Assembly (NCBI GenBank): GCA_964445115.1 | Contig: CAYUJU010000046.1 | Location: 1-19,446, forward strand | Direction: 5' to 3' | Length of the DNA: 19,446 nt | Source of the DNA: CAIJXJ01 sp964445115 | GTDB taxonomy: Bacteria; Pseudomonadota; Gammaproteobacteria; Burkholderiales; Methylophilaceae | In this document: positions 1 through 8,883 of the stretch, piece after piece | Layout of the letters: each line of letters opens with the position of its first letter | Numbering within the stretch: the first letter of the stretch is position 1 | Notes under the pieces: generated by a model | Told to the model about the DNA's origin: nothing | The model's database searches: none | What the model saw: only the letters and a program-made list of their open reading frames with translations | Program-made: the position numbers and the translations under genes

Positions 1-381
1 CTGCATCCGGAAGACCACAGCGTCGTCGCCACCCTCAACCTCAACGGCGACTATGTCTCTGACGCACTGGCCGCGCAGGTCGGTGGCATCGGCATCGCCC
101 CGGGCGCCAACCTCTCCGACACCGTTGCCATGTTTGAGGCCACGCACGGCACTGCCCCCAAGATCGCGGGCAAGGACCTGGCCAACCCATCGTCGCTGAT
201 CCTCTCCGCCGAGATGATGCTGCGCCACATGGGCTGGACCGAGGCGGCCGATCTGGTGCTGCAGGGCGTGGGCAAGGCGATCGCGAGCAAGCGCGTGACC
301 TGGGACTTCTCCAGCCAGATGGAAGGCGCGACGCAGGTGTCCTGCTCCGCGTTCGGCGAAGAAATCGTCAAGCAGATGTAA
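1..381 (+). CDS. icd: Isocitrate dehydrogenase (NADP-type), C-terminal 126 residues, 5' truncated by window edge
   Basis: Reading frame 1 is open from the first base to the TAA at 379-381 and encodes the last 126 residues of isocitrate dehydrogenase, the TCA-cycle enzyme that oxidatively decarboxylates isocitrate to 2-oxoglutarate in the cytoplasm. The peptide carries family-typical stretches: NLNGDY, the GGIGIAPGAN loop, FEATHGTAPK (cofactor-binding part of the domain) and SAEMMLRHMGWTEAA. These match the E. coli Icd-type enzyme closely, which suggests NADP use, although the cofactor-determining residues cannot all be judged from the fragment. The gene has no visible defect apart from the window edge. 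It is convergent with the secretion operon and is closed by the hairpin at 399-425. Confidence 0.96.
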   Translation: MHPEDHSVVATLNLNGDYVSDALAAQVGGIGIAPGANLSDTVAMFEATHGTAPKIAGKDLANPSSLILSAEMMLRHMGWTEAADLVLQGVGKAIASKRVTWDFSSQMEGATQVSCSAFGEEIVKQM

Positions 382-398
382 GGACGATTCTCGACACG

Positions 399-425
399 AA
401 AAAGGCGGCCATGGCCGCCTTTTTT
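399..425. terminator. Bidirectional intrinsic terminator between icd and the ABC transporter gene
   Basis: The stem GGCGGC (404-409) pairs with GCCGCC (414-419) around a CATG loop. It is flanked by a run of A on the left (399-403) and a run of T on the right (420-425). The hairpin therefore has a U-tract in either direction and can end both icd (plus strand) and the type I secretion operon (minus strand). It starts 18 bases after the icd stop and lies 25 bases beyond the ABC gene stop. Confidence 0.88.
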
Positions 426-449
426 ATTCCCGGTGCGCCACAGGCCGGG

Positions 450-2525
450 TTACCCGACCCGCACCAGCTTTTCGCGATCACCGTCGGCCACGATGCGCCC
501 GGCATCAAGCGCGATCACACGGCGCGCGACATTCAGCATGATCGCGCTGTGCGTGGTCATGATCAGGACATCCTGTTCACCCAGCAGGCTGGGCAGTCGC
601 TCCGCAAGTTGCCGTTCGCTATCCGGGTCTAGCCCCAGCGTTGGTTCATCCAGTAGGAGAATGCGGCAAGGCTGAGCGAATGCCCGCGCCAGAGCGACCT
701 TCTGGCGCTGACCGCCGGAAAGATTTCCGCCACGTTCGTCCAGTTGCATGCCTAGCGTCATGCGACCGGCCTTCAACTCCTCATCCAAGCCCGACACCCA
801 TAATGCCCGCTCGAACCGTTCACTTGCCCCCACGCTGCCGGCGACACGCAGGTTCTCTTCCAGCGTGCCGGCGAACAAGGCCGGATCCTGCGACTTCCAC
901 GCCAGCCAGCGGGCTCGGTCCATCCGTGCGATGTCGTCCAACGCCAGGCCATCAACCAGCACTTGCCCGGCATCGGGCTTGCACAGGCCGGCCAGACACC
1001 GCAGCAAGGTCGTCTTCCCGGCGCCGGGCTTGCCGAGCAGGGCAACGCGCTCGCCGGGAGCAAACCGCAAGGTAACACCATCAAGTGCCACGGGACGTTC
1101 GGGATACCGTTTAGCCAGATCCACCACGGACACCTGCCCGACGACCTCAGGTCTTGGAGTCTTCTGGCGTTCCTCCGGTACTTGCAGGACTTGCTCCATG
1201 CGCGTCGCCGCACGCTGAAAATCCTGCCATTTTCCCAGCACCATGAAGAAGGAGGTCACCAGCGACATCGCACGTGAGGCAAGCAGGTTACAAGCAATCA
1301 GTCCACCAACGGAGAGCTGGCGCGCCTCAATCAGGTAGGCGCCTGACACCAGCATCGCTACCGTGCTACAAGTTAGCATTCCCGCTGACAAGGTACCGGC
1401 GTGGCTTGCGGCCAAACGACGGGCACCCTCGGTTCCGGCTGAATCGGCAGAATACTCGCGCCATTTGCGCAACAAGAATCCTGCGCCTGGCACGGTACGG
1501 ATCACATCCAGTGTGCCAAGCACCTCGCCCATGTAGGCCATCTTGCGAGTGCCCTGCTGCTCAGCTTCCCTGCCCAGTCGGTTGCTTCTGACCTGCAACG
1601 CATACCCTGCGAGCGCATAGATCGTCACCAGCAAGCTCGCCACGATCACCAGCGGCCACGCAATCAGGCCGATTGCCAGCAGATAAAGCAGAAGGAAAGG
1701 CAAATCGGCGATTGCCAGCAAGTAAGTCGAAGAAAGGAAATCACGCGCAACAGCCAGATCCCGATAATTGGAGATAAACCTTGCAAACCCTCCTGCAAGA
1801 TCGTTCTGCGAAACGAGGCGATGCCATAAACCCTCGTCAGCGCGCCGAGTCAAATCTTCCGCAATGTGCTCGACCGACCAGGCCCGCACCACGCGCATCC
1901 CTGCATCGGCCAGCAAATAAATCACCATGCCGATTGTCAGCGCCCACAGGGTTTCGAAAACACCGTTGCTGACCACCTTGTCGTAGACCAGCATGGAGAA
2001 AAGCGGCAGCAGGAGCAGACCGGCATTGACGAACAGACTGGCGAGGCCGACCTCGGACCAGGCAGGGCGCAAGGCCGGCCAGAGAGATCGTAAGGAATCC
2101 AGCGGGGAATTTGGGGACGGTGGAGGCATACGCATGACGATTGCCTCGGTCAGCGCCTCTCCGGCCGTCTCGGGCACATCGGCGATCGCCTCGCCATGAG
2201 CGTCTAGCGTGCGCCAGCGGTCACCTTGGCGATGCAATAGTAGAAAGCCGCCACCGTACAACCGCAGCAGGGCGAGATTCCCGGGAAGTTGCAGAATATC
2301 CGCAAGTTTGGACTCCAAGTGCCGTGCGGCAAAGCCTGCGCGATCGAGTCGAACTGCTTGGTCAGCCCAGTTATCAATGCGGTCAGCAAGACCAGCAAAC
2401 ACCTCTACCAGGCGCTTGGCGACCTTTCGGTCCGCCCCACACAGCCCAGAAACGGACTGAAAAAGCGCCTCACGGGTGAGCCCCTGCTCACCCCTCTCAG
2501 GCACGGACGCCTCAGCACTCGCCAT
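450..2525 (-). CDS. Type I secretion ABC transporter (permease-ATPase, HlyB/LapB/SiiF-like)
   Basis: This inner-membrane ABC exporter should recognise and push the RTX protein encoded just upstream through the type I channel. From the ATG at 2525 it has 691 residues. Residues 1-130 resemble a shortened C39-peptidase-like domain without a convincing catalytic Cys motif, as in exporters of uncleaved substrates. Residues 160-435 form the membrane domain, including the typical segment LPLFSMLVYDKVV. Residues 465-691 form the ATPase: Walker A GKPGAGKT (498-505), Q-loop near 546, signature LSGGQ (602-606), Walker B ILLLDE with catalytic Glu627, and the switch His659. The start is uncertain: in-frame TTG (2549) and GTG codons lie just upstream, but the ATG follows a G-rich run that could act as ribosome-binding site. 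The gene begins 32 bases after the RTX stop and ends the operon. Function as exporter is secure; pairing with this cargo is inferred from adjacency. Confidence 0.93.
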   Translation of the reverse strand: MASAEASVPERGEQGLTREALFQSVSGLCGADRKVAKRLVEVFAGLADRIDNWADQAVRLDRAGFAARHLESKLADILQLPGNLALLRLYGGGFLLLHRQGDRWRTLDAHGEAIADVPETAGEALTEAIVMRMPPPSPNSPLDSLRSLWPALRPAWSEVGLASLFVNAGLLLLPLFSMLVYDKVVSNGVFETLWALTIGMVIYLLADAGMRVVRAWSVEHIAEDLTRRADEGLWHRLVSQNDLAGGFARFISNYRDLAVARDFLSSTYLLAIADLPFLLLYLLAIGLIAWPLVIVASLLVTIYALAGYALQVRSNRLGREAEQQGTRKMAYMGEVLGTLDVIRTVPGAGFLLRKWREYSADSAGTEGARRLAASHAGTLSAGMLTCSTVAMLVSGAYLIEARQLSVGGLIACNLLASRAMSLVTSFFMVLGKWQDFQRAATRMEQVLQVPEERQKTPRPEVVGQVSVVDLAKRYPERPVALDGVTLRFAPGERVALLGKPGAGKTTLLRCLAGLCKPDAGQVLVDGLALDDIARMDRARWLAWKSQDPALFAGTLEENLRVAGSVGASERFERALWVSGLDEELKAGRMTLGMQLDERGGNLSGGQRQKVALARAFAQPCRILLLDEPTLGLDPDSERQLAERLPSLLGEQDVLIMTTHSAIMLNVARRVIALDAGRIVADGDREKLVRVG

Positions 2526-2557
2526 CACCCCCCCTGCGTCACGCACCAATCGATCAG

Positions 2558-5500
2558 TTAGGCAGTTTGCCAGTGGATTTGCGCCACTTGCTGGTTGGCA
2601 GCGTTGTAGACGATGTAGTCGGTGCCGCCTGACACCTGAATCGGAACAGGTGTTAGCTCGCCCGCAACCTTCGTCAGGTCCAGCAGCGTGTCACCAACAT
2701 CGGCTTTGATCCACAACTGTGAACCGTTGCCACCGTCCACGAAATTCCGAACGTCTAACGATGTCCAGTTCCAGTTCGTGGAAATGCCGTCCCGAATATC
2801 GAGGATTTCCATGGTATCCGTCTCGTTCGCCACCACGGAGAGCGAATACGTCGCACCGGACACCAGCCCGGAAAGTTTCAGGGTATCGCCACCACCGTTC
2901 AACGCGGTGGTATTCCCTTCACCACGATATTGCGATGCGGCACTGATCGACGAATAAGACACAAGGATCGTATCGTTTCCGTTACCACCAAAGACACTGT
3001 CGAACCCGGAGGTAGCGTCGATCGTGTCATTGCCATCCAACCCTGACAACGTATCATTGCCAGCGCCGCCGATCAGCACATTATTTGCGTTGTCCCCGGT
3101 TAACGTATCGTTAAAATTACTACCAGTCAGATTCTCAATGCCATTGTAGGTGTCTCCGTTGGCGTCATTCAACGTACCAACCCCCGTAGACAGGTTAGCG
3201 GTGACTGCAGCACCCGCGGTGGAATAGGATGCAGTATCTGAGCCAAGTCCACCAATCAGTTGGTCCGCACCACCTCCACCAATCAGAACATCATCACCTG
3301 CACCACCATTCAACACATTGGCAGTCGCGCCGCCGGCAAGCGTATCATTGAACGCGGAGCCAATAATATTCTCGAAATTGCTCAGGGTATCTGAACCTGC
3401 GCCACCTGTAGCGGTGCCGGCAGCCAAGCTCACCACGACAGCAGAACCCGCGCTTGCATAGCTAACGGTATCCCCCGTGGCGCCATTTGCACCACCATTC
3501 AACGTATCGTTACCCAGTCCACCTTCAATGACGTTGTCCAGGCCATCACCTGTCAGGCTGTCGGCAAAATCAGAACCGATGATGTTCTCGATATTGCTCA
3601 ACTGATCGCTGCGCCCACCACCCGTTGCATTCGTCCCACCATTAAACAAGTTGACTGTCATCGCACCGGTTGCGGTCGCGTAGGTGATCGTGTCAATTCC
3701 ACCGGCTCCGTTGATAATGTTGCTACCCAATCCACCATCGATGACATTGCCCAAACCATCCCCAGTCAACGTATCGTTGTAATCCGAGCCGATCAGGTTT
3801 TCGATACTCGAAAGCACATCTCCGCTGGCATCTCCCAACGTACCGGTACCGTTGATAGTCACGGCCACAGCGGCACCTGCACCGGCATAAGAAACCGTAT
3901 CTGTCCCCGTACCACCAGTCAAAAGGTCGGCACCACTGCCGCCGATCAGCAAGTCATTGCCTGCGCCCCCATCGATTCGGTTTGCGTTTCCATCACCTGT
4001 CAACGTATCGTCAAATGACGAACCGAGGATATTTTCAAAATTGCTCAGGCTGTCACTACCGGCACCCCCTGTTGCAGTACCGGTGGCCAGATTGACAACG
4101 ACGGCCGCACTGGCGCTCAAGTAGCTTACGGTATCTCCGATCGAGTTTTGTGCCCCCCCATCCAGAGTATCGTTCCCGCCACCGCCTTCGATAACATTGT
4201 CGACAGCATTACCAACCAACGTCTCACCTGCACTGGAACCGATGATATTTTCGATACTGGTATAAGTATCGCCATCAGTGTTAACTCCTGTTGCAAGATT
4301 GACATTTCTGAACCCGGATGCGGATGCATAGGTAATCGTATCGCTGCCTGCACCACCATCGATATTGTCGGCACCGCCGCCGCCATCGATGATGTCGTTG
4401 CCAGCCGTACCAGTGATCGTGTCAACGAAAGAAGAACCGATCACCCGCTCAATACTGACCAGGGTATCGTTCCCTGCCGCGCCAGTGACAGTATTGGTTG
4501 CCAGGTTGATGTTGACCGATCCTGTCGCATTGGCATAACTGGCGGTGTCCGTTCCGCCGCCCCCGTCGAGCAAATCGTTACCCAAGCCCCCGTCGAGCAC
4601 GTTGTCGTTGTTATCACCGTACAAGAAATCATTAAAGTTAGAGCCGGTGATATTTTCAACACCAGAGAAGCTATCTCCGAAGGCATCATTGGTCTGGAAG
4701 ATACCATTCCCACCGGACCCTGGAGCCAGATCCCCGTCCGTCAGGTCTACCGTCACACCCGCGTTGGAGTGTGCGTAAGAAACGGTATCTGTGCCGGCAC
4801 CTCCGCGGAAAGTATCCGATCCCGCCAGGCCTTCCAGAATATCGTTACCCCCACCACCGTCGATGATGTTGGCAGACGAATTCCCGATCAGGGTGTCGTT
4901 GAAGTTCGAACCCAGCAAATTCTGGATATTGGAATAGGTATCGCCCTGCGCATCCCCTGTATTGACGACAGCCGGACCATTCGTGAAGGCAGTTGTCGTC
5001 AGATTCACAGTCACGCCCAAACCTGCAGCCGTAGTCGCCGAACCTGCAGCCACCGAGCCAGCATTGGCATAGCTCGCTGTGTTAGAACCACCTCCCCCTT
5101 CCAGGGAGTCTGCTCCAGCCATCCCTTCCAGGATGTCGTCCCCACCATTACCGTGAAGGTAGTTGGCACCGCCGTTACCGTACAGGAAGTCGTTGTAGCC
5201 CGAACCAATCAATTGCTCGATGTTATACAACTGGTCACCGGCAGCGGTATCAGTAAATACGATCCCCAACGCGGTGTTTGTCGCTGCATCCATCAGCGAA
5301 ACGGTCACCGATCCGCTGTTGTACTGGTCATAGCGGGCTGTGTCGATGCCACCTTGTCCGTCGATATAGTCGGCGCCCTGACCGCCATTGATTTCATTAT
5401 TGCTAGCGTTGCCGATCAGCACGTCGTCATACTGCGAGCCATAGTACAAGTGCTCGATACCGATCAGGGTGTCGTTTCCACTACCGCCCGTCACACTGCT

Positions 5501-8500
5501 CGCCGCAACAGAACGTCCGTTGCTGTTATAGGCTGTTGTATCGAGGTTGGCTGAAATGCCAGAAACCGCATACCGATAATCGACATAGTCGCTGCCGGTA
5601 CTACCCCCTGTGATGATGTTGTCACCGTTGCCGACATAGACGTACAGGTTATTTGCATTTGCGGCAGTGATGTTCTCGACACCGGAAAAATTGCCCCAGA
5701 CCGAGCCCCAATTATTTCGCAACGTACCATTGGTTTGTGTGGCGCTGGCCAGCATATCGAATTGCCAATATGAAGCTGTCGCGCTGGCAATCACCAACGT
5801 GTCCTGCCCGGTGCCGGCATCGATGGTATCCACAGTACCGTCATAGTTGGTCATGGTGATGATGTCATCGCCCGCTCCACCACTGAGGTTAGCGGCTCCT
5901 ACCATGTCATCGGAGATCTGGTCATTACCATCGCCACCAGACAAGGTATCCGTTCCCAAGCCTCCCGTGATGATGTCGTTCCCAGCACCACCGGCGATGA
6001 CGTTGTTGGCAGAGTCGCCTGTCAGGGTATCGTCAAACGCCGAACCGATCAGGTTCTGGATATTGGTATAAGTATCGCCCTGTGCATCGCCAGTGTTGCC
6101 TGCCGGAGATGCCAGAGAGGCTGTGACGCCAAGCCCACCGCCTTGATCAGTCCCGTGCTCATAACTGGCCGTGTTAACCCCTGCACCACCTATCAGGTTA
6201 TCGGCGCCACCCATGCCCTCGAGCACATCGTTCCCCGCACCACCCGTCAGGGTGTTGGCATCATTCGAGCCAATCAGCGTATCGTCGAAATCAGAGCCGA
6301 CGAGATTCTCGACATTGGCAAACACATCACCCTGGGCATCTCCTTGCGCGACAAATCCTGCGAGGCCCGTTGTGAGCGAGGCACGAACATATCCAGTGGA
6401 GTGCGCATAGGTGACTGTATCGTTACCAATACCGCCATCGAGCGTATCGGCGCCACCCATGCCTTCCAGCGTATCGTCACCATCCCCGCCCTGAATATCA
6501 TTGACTTCGTTATTGCCAATCAGGGTGTCGTCAAACGCTGAACCCTTCATGTTCTCGATATTGCTGTAGGTGTCACCGCTCGCATCATTGGTCTGCGTGA
6601 CTGCAGGGCCGGCACCAAAAACCGTGGTCAACGAAGAAACGACACCTGCGGACGAATGTTCATAACTTACGGTATCTGTGTCGATTCCACCGATGAAGCT
6701 ATCCGCACCACCCAGCCCTTCTAGGACGTTGTTTCCGCGACCACCGTTGAGAATGTTGTTGCTGGCGTTACCGATCAGGGTATCGTCAAAGGCGCTGCCG
6801 GTCAGATTCTCGATACTGGTGAAAGTATCGCCCGAGGCATCATTGGTCTGCACCACACCGACCAGCCCAGTCGTCAAGGTCGCCACAACGCCAAGCGTGG
6901 AAGGTGCGTAACTGACGGTATCGTTACCACCGCGACCATCGAAGGCATTGGCCTGAACGCCGGCGGCACCGGTGAACACATCGTTGCCAGCGCCACCGAT
7001 CAGATTCTCGATGGAGACCAGCACATCTCCATTGGCTTCGCCCAATGTGCCGGTGTTGCTGGTCAAACTGACCGCCACATCGGTCAATGCGTACTCATAA
7101 CTGGCCGTATCATTCCCATCTCCGCCGTCCAGTCTGTCTGCCCCATCGCCGCCCACCAGCTTGTCGTTACCGTCCCTGCCATATAGCTGGTTGATCTGAT
7201 TGTTACCGATCAGGACATCATCGTAGGAAGAGCCGACCAGATTCTCAACGCTGGTATAGGTATCTCCAGCAGCCTCGCCCGCATTTACCACACCGAGCGT
7301 AGTATCCAGCGCGGCAGTTACGGCAGAACCTGCATTCTGGTAGGTAGCAGTGTCACTACCCAGCCCACCGTCCAGGACATCGCTCCCCAGACCACCATCC
7401 AAAATGTCGTTGCCTGTACCACCGTTTAAAGTATCGTTACCTGCCTCGCCGTGCAGAATGTCGCGCCCTGCTCCGGCCGTGACCACATCGTCCGAACTAC
7501 CTGCGTAGACCTCGACGCCAACGCCTCCACTGGGCAGCACCATCAACGGTACGCCAGTGGAACTGGTGACGGTAAAGTCCGCCTGAGTCTCGGCATCGCG
7601 ATAGGTGAAATTCATGTTCTCGATGACCTGGAATGCGAACACCCCTGCATGCCCGTCAACCAGCAGGTCGGCATTAAAATCGACCGGCGTCACGTCATCT
7701 GCCACATCGTAGACGATATATACATCAAGCCCATTGAGCAGCATGGCAGCGTTAGGTGTGACATGCCAGGAATTGGACGTGGGGCCATCACGCGTCACCC
7801 CGGGGCCCTGCAAATCAAATCCCGGGATCTGCGCAATCTTGGCTGCATTGAAGACCAGCTGGATTGAGGTTACATCGGAAAAATTGTTTAGCGTGATGTG
7901 CAGTGTCTTGCTCCACTGCCCTTCGCCAGCACTGAACGCCGGATTGAAAGCGATGCTATCAACGCCTGCCGTCCCCTGTATCAGTTCCCTTGTCGCCTGA
8001 CCGGCTGGGCTGGAGCGAACGGCCAACTGCTCCGGAGTCGCCGTTGCATCATAGGCCCCCAAGGGCAGATCGACTCGCCCACTCGGCGTGACCTTGAATT
8101 CAGACGAGGTAAACAACGAGGATGTCACGTTGGGTTGCCCCAGCCCGGTACCGTTCAACAGGTCCTCCACACTGACCGTTGATTTACCGACCCGATAAAC
8201 TGCAGGCTGGGATGACGTCAGCGGCACCACCGTGGCAGGCGCTTCACCCTCGCCGGTGCCGGAACCACCGTTACCCGGACCCTTCCCAACCGCGGTAGAA
8301 GTGCCCACGCCAACCTTTACCATGGGCGCTGGCGGAGGGCTCACCGGCTGTGATTCGCTCTGCGGAACAGGCTCTTCAGGCGGTGGATTGGCATCGATAT
8401 TTTCAGTGACCAGTCGCAGGCTGCCCGCCTTGGACGGATTGGCCACGCCCACCAGCTTGAACAGAGCGGCGAGGCTAATGGTACGGTCATTGAAAATGGC

Positions 8501-8755
8501 GTCCGGCGGCGTCGGGCTCAATGCATCAAGTGCGCCGTTGGTGATGATCACATGATCGCCGTTGGCAAAAGTCAGCAACAGATCTACGTCGGCCACATCG
8601 ACCAGTTTCAGTGTGGTCAGTGTCTCCTTGACAGTCACGTCACCTTCTGGCGTCAGCCCGGCACGCACCAGATCGCCGGTCACCAGCGGTTTGGCGGCTT
8701 TCTCCGCGGCTTGCTGGGAGGCCTGTTCCGTTTTTACTGTTTTTTCGTTTGCCAT
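2558..8755 (-). CDS. Giant RTX repeat protein, predicted type I secreted cargo / surface adhesin
   Basis: A 2065-residue protein with no signal peptide and no cysteine that I can find, as expected of a type I substrate. Order of parts: residues 1-120, a conserved-looking N-terminal domain (DLLLTFANGDHVIITNG around 58-74); 122-178, a Pro/Gly/Ser-rich linker; 180-418, a beta-rich region of unknown family; 419-1932, hemolysin-type calcium-binding repeats (GGxGxDxLx) arranged as about 18 larger units; 1933-2065, a non-repeated C-terminal domain expected to hold the secretion signal, ending VAQIHWQTA. The start was set at ATG 8755 because AAGGAG lies 8 bases upstream; a GTG two codons earlier is only 2 bases from that site. 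It lies between the MotA-like gene and its likely exporter. Role as adhesin or biofilm protein is inference; no enzymatic domain is visible, and a surface-layer or toxin-like role remains possible. Calcium binding is expected from the family. Confidence 0.93.
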   Translation of the reverse strand: MANEKTVKTEQASQQAAEKAAKPLVTGDLVRAGLTPEGDVTVKETLTTLKLVDVADVDLLLTFANGDHVIITNGALDALSPTPPDAIFNDRTISLAALFKLVGVANPSKAGSLRLVTENIDANPPPEEPVPQSESQPVSPPPAPMVKVGVGTSTAVGKGPGNGGSGTGEGEAPATVVPLTSSQPAVYRVGKSTVSVEDLLNGTGLGQPNVTSSLFTSSEFKVTPSGRVDLPLGAYDATATPEQLAVRSSPAGQATRELIQGTAGVDSIAFNPAFSAGEGQWSKTLHITLNNFSDVTSIQLVFNAAKIAQIPGFDLQGPGVTRDGPTSNSWHVTPNAAMLLNGLDVYIVYDVADDVTPVDFNADLLVDGHAGVFAFQVIENMNFTYRDAETQADFTVTSSTGVPLMVLPSGGVGVEVYAGSSDDVVTAGAGRDILHGEAGNDTLNGGTGNDILDGGLGSDVLDGGLGSDTATYQNAGSAVTAALDTTLGVVNAGEAAGDTYTSVENLVGSSYDDVLIGNNQINQLYGRDGNDKLVGGDGADRLDGGDGNDTASYEYALTDVAVSLTSNTGTLGEANGDVLVSIENLIGGAGNDVFTGAAGVQANAFDGRGGNDTVSYAPSTLGVVATLTTGLVGVVQTNDASGDTFTSIENLTGSAFDDTLIGNASNNILNGGRGNNVLEGLGGADSFIGGIDTDTVSYEHSSAGVVSSLTTVFGAGPAVTQTNDASGDTYSNIENMKGSAFDDTLIGNNEVNDIQGGDGDDTLEGMGGADTLDGGIGNDTVTYAHSTGYVRASLTTGLAGFVAQGDAQGDVFANVENLVGSDFDDTLIGSNDANTLTGGAGNDVLEGMGGADNLIGGAGVNTASYEHGTDQGGGLGVTASLASPAGNTGDAQGDTYTNIQNLIGSAFDDTLTGDSANNVIAGGAGNDIITGGLGTDTLSGGDGNDQISDDMVGAANLSGGAGDDIITMTNYDGTVDTIDAGTGQDTLVIASATASYWQFDMLASATQTNGTLRNNWGSVWGNFSGVENITAANANNLYVYVGNGDNIITGGSTGSDYVDYRYAVSGISANLDTTAYNSNGRSVAASSVTGGSGNDTLIGIEHLYYGSQYDDVLIGNASNNEINGGQGADYIDGQGGIDTARYDQYNSGSVTVSLMDAATNTALGIVFTDTAAGDQLYNIEQLIGSGYNDFLYGNGGANYLHGNGGDDILEGMAGADSLEGGGGSNTASYANAGSVAAGSATTAAGLGVTVNLTTTAFTNGPAVVNTGDAQGDTYSNIQNLLGSNFNDTLIGNSSANIIDGGGGNDILEGLAGSDTFRGGAGTDTVSYAHSNAGVTVDLTDGDLAPGSGGNGIFQTNDAFGDSFSGVENITGSNFNDFLYGDNNDNVLDGGLGNDLLDGGGGTDTASYANATGSVNINLATNTVTGAAGNDTLVSIERVIGSSFVDTITGTAGNDIIDGGGGADNIDGGAGSDTITYASASGFRNVNLATGVNTDGDTYTSIENIIGSSAGETLVGNAVDNVIEGGGGNDTLDGGAQNSIGDTVSYLSASAAVVVNLATGTATGGAGSDSLSNFENILGSSFDDTLTGDGNANRIDGGAGNDLLIGGSGADLLTGGTGTDTVSYAGAGAAVAVTINGTGTLGDASGDVLSSIENLIGSDYNDTLTGDGLGNVIDGGLGSNIINGAGGIDTITYATATGAMTVNLFNGGTNATGGGRSDQLSNIENIIGSDFADSLTGDGLDNVIEGGLGNDTLNGGANGATGDTVSYASAGSAVVVSLAAGTATGGAGSDTLSNFENIIGSAFNDTLAGGATANVLNGGAGDDVLIGGGGADQLIGGLGSDTASYSTAGAAVTANLSTGVGTLNDANGDTYNGIENLTGSNFNDTLTGDNANNVLIGGAGNDTLSGLDGNDTIDATSGFDSVFGGNGNDTILVSYSSISAASQYRGEGNTTALNGGGDTLKLSGLVSGATYSLSVVANETDTMEILDIRDGISTNWNWTSLDVRNFVDGGNGSQLWIKADVGDTLLDLTKVAGELTPVPIQVSGGTDYIVYNAANQQVAQIHWQTA
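2960..7501 (-). repeat. Coding repeat array: about 18 RTX super-repeats within the giant protein
   Basis: The protein repeats a unit of very roughly 70-120 residues about 18 times. Each unit has a run of Gly/Asp-rich nonapeptides, then a segment of the form DTxSYxxA...VxVxL, a GDxxGDTYxxIENLxGS core and FNDTLxGN. Counting the IENL-type cores gives 18, of which one (VENITAANANN, around 5680) is strongly divergent. The units are diverged in sequence, so this is an old protein repeat array and not recent DNA duplication. Calcium-stabilised beta-roll folding is known for the nonapeptide family. Confidence 0.9.
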
Positions 8756-8883
8756 TTTCACGACTCCTTCAGGAAGTCTCTCGCACTTGCTCGACCCTAC
8801 CGGTCAAAATCTTCCACGTCACCCTGCATGCTAGCCACATGCCACCGCCGGAGGGCATCCGCCCAGCAGCCAGAATTCCACGT
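8756..8883 (-). other. Intergenic gap between the MotA-like and RTX genes
   Basis: This 128-base gap is the largest inside the secretion operon. I see no gene, no convincing sigma-70 promoter and no strong terminator in it. A TTGACC hexamer (minus strand, near 8812) lacks a good -10 partner. A 5-base inverted repeat, GCATG (8826-8830) with CATGC (8838-8842), is too short to interpret. Cargo and machinery genes may be differentially expressed or processed here, but the sequence does not show it. Confidence 0.4.
8764..8769 (-). promoter_or_regulatory. Strong ribosome-binding site of the RTX gene
   Basis: On the minus strand AAGGAG lies 8 bases before the ATG at 8755. The spacing is ideal for that ATG and too short for the GTG at 8761, so it decides the start. 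It is the best Shine-Dalgarno match in the secretion operon, which fits a need for high cargo synthesis. Confidence 0.75.

Noticed and set aside
4148..5554. A 468-codon open frame on the plus strand inside the RTX gene.
   Set aside because: It is exactly antisense to the repeat array, has repetitive low-meaning sequence, no family motif and no ribosome-binding site. It arises from the repeat codon usage.
2960..7501. Regularly spaced similar DNA segments (recurring GTATCGTT-type words) that could suggest a CRISPR or tandem DNA repeat array.
   Set aside because: The periodicity is that of RTX protein repeats: the words encode Asn-Asp-Thr in one continuous 2065-codon frame, and the repeats are too long and too diverged for CRISPR.
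2558..8755. LapA-type retention with a LapG cleavage site (TAAG motifs occur in the RTX protein).
   Set aside because: The TAAG tetrapeptides lie in the middle of the repeat array, not near the N-terminus, and no LapD or LapG gene is in the window.
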